A DNA stretch of 7,059 nt, from NCBI GenBank assembly GCA_964484515.1, contig CAZAGT010000278.1:1-7059 (forward strand). The letters are read 5' to 3'. Numbering within the stretch: position 1 is the first letter of the stretch; each line of letters begins with the position of its first letter. Under the pieces are notes generated by a model. That model made no database searches and was not told the origin of the DNA. It saw only the letters and a list, made by a program, of their open reading frames with translations. Below, in pieces: positions 6,707-7,059 of this stretch. This DNA is from CAZAGT01 sp964484515 (lineage in GTDB: Bacteria; Desulfobacterota; DSM-4660; Desulfatiglandales; HGW-15). The position numbers were made by a program, and so were the translations under genes.

Positions 6707-6717
6707 TCCTCTAGAAT

Positions 6718-6746
6718 TGTATATTAAATTTCACAGATGCAGTCAA
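6718..6746 (-). promoter_or_regulatory. Candidate sigma70-type promoter of the operon
   Basis: Reading the minus strand, a -35 box TTGACT (6741-6746) is followed by a 17-nt spacer and TATACA (6718-6723). A rival -10, TACAAT (6716-6721), overlaps it with a 19-nt spacer. The surroundings are AT-rich. Transcription would start near 6709-6711, giving a leader of about 58 nt before the ATG of the glutamine synthetase gene at 6651. This is the best promoter upstream of the first gene. No sigma54 (GG-N10-GC) site was seen. Confidence 0.6.
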
Positions 6747-6836
6747 GCAAAAATGCTATGCTCACAATCAGATGCGATTTCCTGGCGCATGCCGTCGTTT
6801 CAAGGGAACAATGAGGTCGATGCAGGAAATCAAAAT

Positions 6837-6852
6837 TGTAATGTCAATTACA
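6837..6852. promoter_or_regulatory. 16-bp palindrome TGTAAT-GTCA-ATTACA, candidate operator
   Basis: A perfect inverted repeat of 6-bp arms with a 4-nt centre, in the AT-rich region about 90 bp upstream of the -35 box. Written as TGTA-N8-TACA it equals the consensus known for cyanobacterial NtcA. Written as TGTAA-N6-TTACA it is one base shorter than the TnrA/GlnR box of Bacillus. Both are nitrogen regulators, but nothing else in the window ties the genome to those groups. A regulator-binding site is plausible, its owner unknown. The minus strand carries a perfect TTGACA in its centre, without a matching -10. Confidence 0.4.
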
Positions 6853-6900
6853 TTTCTGTTTCATTATAGTATTTTTGTTGCAAGTGGGCAGGCCGAACCG

Positions 6901-6936
6901 GGCGGCGGATGATCTCCCCGCTAAGCCGTCGCCGCC
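6901..6936. repeat. Inverted repeat GGCGGCG / CGCCGCC
   Basis: Perfect 7-bp arms at 6901-6907 and 6930-6936 enclose 22 nt. This is the first of three neighbouring inverted repeats in the gene-free right flank. No T-run follows on either strand, so it does not look like a terminator. Confidence 0.4.
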
Positions 6937-6948
6937 TTCCGCACCAGG

Positions 6949-6973
6949 AACCGGTGTCTCCTTGATACCGGTT
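6949..6973. repeat. Inverted repeat AACCGGT / ACCGGTT
   Basis: Seven-bp arms at 6949-6955 and 6967-6973 with an 11-nt loop; further GGA/TCC pairing outside is possible with one bulged base. It lies between the GC-rich repeat and the REP-like palindrome. Function unknown. Confidence 0.4.
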
Positions 6974-7003
6974 TCCGCTGAGGCTGCCGTAAAACGCCCA
7001 TCT

Positions 7004-7044
7004 GCCCTTCGACAGGCTCACGGCCCTGAGCAAAGCCGAAGGGC
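7004..7044. repeat. REP-like intergenic palindrome (CCCTTCGACAGGCTCA family)
   Basis: GCCCTTCG (7004-7011) pairs with CGAAGGGC (7037-7044), and GCTCA (7016-7020) pairs with TGAGC (7027-7031) around a 6-nt loop. A short internal mismatch separates the two stems. The CTTCGACAGGCTCA arm is a motif seen scattered through the intergenic DNA of many environmental bacterial genomes. The open frames crossing it translate to the typical 'VSLSKG' or 'FAQGREPVEG' peptides, which are repeat artefacts and not proteins. Confidence 0.7.
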
Positions 7045-7059
7045 TGCGTTACCCTCATC

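Noticed and set aside
5968..6714. 248-codon plus-strand open frame opposite the glutamine synthetase gene
   Set aside because: Antisense shadow of a strongly supported enzyme; no ribosome site or recognisable domain.
6745..6770. Possible sigma54 promoter around TAGCATTTTTGCT
   Set aside because: The GG and GC elements are not present at the required 10-nt spacing.
6842..6847. Perfect TTGACA on the minus strand as an alternative promoter -35
   Set aside because: No acceptable -10 at 16-19 nt; it is better explained as the centre of the palindrome.
6848..7033. 61-codon minus-strand open frame beginning MLRAVSLSKGR
   Set aside because: The VSLSKG peptide is the usual false translation of the REP-like palindrome; no ribosome site or domain.

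Overview
The window holds one operon of seven clear genes, all on the minus strand and read from right to left (about 6651 down to 425). An eighth small ORF may follow it. Non-coding sequence flanks both ends. Strong AGGAGG-type ribosome sites, a sigma70-like promoter and the protein families point to a bacterium with moderately high GC. A palindrome of the widespread 'CCCTTCGACAGGCTCA / TGAGC..GAAGGG' intergenic type near the right edge fits an environmental Gram-negative-type lineage. I cannot name the taxon from this window.

Layout in order of transcription. (1) At 6675-6970 there is an AT-rich control region: a good sigma70-like promoter, a hairpin between the predicted transcript start and the ribosome site, and an upstream 16-bp palindrome TGTA-N8-TACA. 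(2) A glutamine synthetase family enzyme of the GlnT/GmaS type follows at 5314-6651. (3) Next comes a 'glutamate synthase in three pieces': an N-terminal-Cys glutaminase (4352-5251), a GXGXG beta-helix protein (3660-4364) and an FMN/iron-sulfur synthase (2371-3663). The set matches GlxBCD, also called MgsABC (N-methylglutamate synthase). (4) An electron-transfer trio closes the operon: a small [2Fe-2S] protein (2025-2342), a two-dinucleotide-domain FAD/NAD oxidoreductase (933-2021) and a 2x[4Fe-4S] ferredoxin-like protein (425-928). (5) A 51-codon ORF lies 10 nt after the last gene (259-414). The rest of the left flank (1-258) has no convincing gene.

How the genes may work together. The first four genes match the gmaS-mgsABC (or glnT-glxBCD) block known from methylamine utilisation through N-methylglutamate and from rhizobial glx clusters. 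In the methylamine pathway the next genes normally encode the sarcosine-oxidase-like N-methylglutamate dehydrogenase MgdABCD. Here that position holds three subunits resembling the alpha (NADH/FAD), 2Fe-2S and 4Fe-4S subunits of HcnABC-, opine-oxidase- or archaeal proline-dehydrogenase-type complexes. The catalytic D-amino-acid-oxidase-like flavin subunit is missing. I infer either a complex in which NAD(H) and iron-sulfur proteins exchange electrons with the FMN synthase (an unusual GOGAT), or an N-methylglutamate/amine dehydrogenase whose flavin subunit is encoded elsewhere. This swapped module is the main point of interest.
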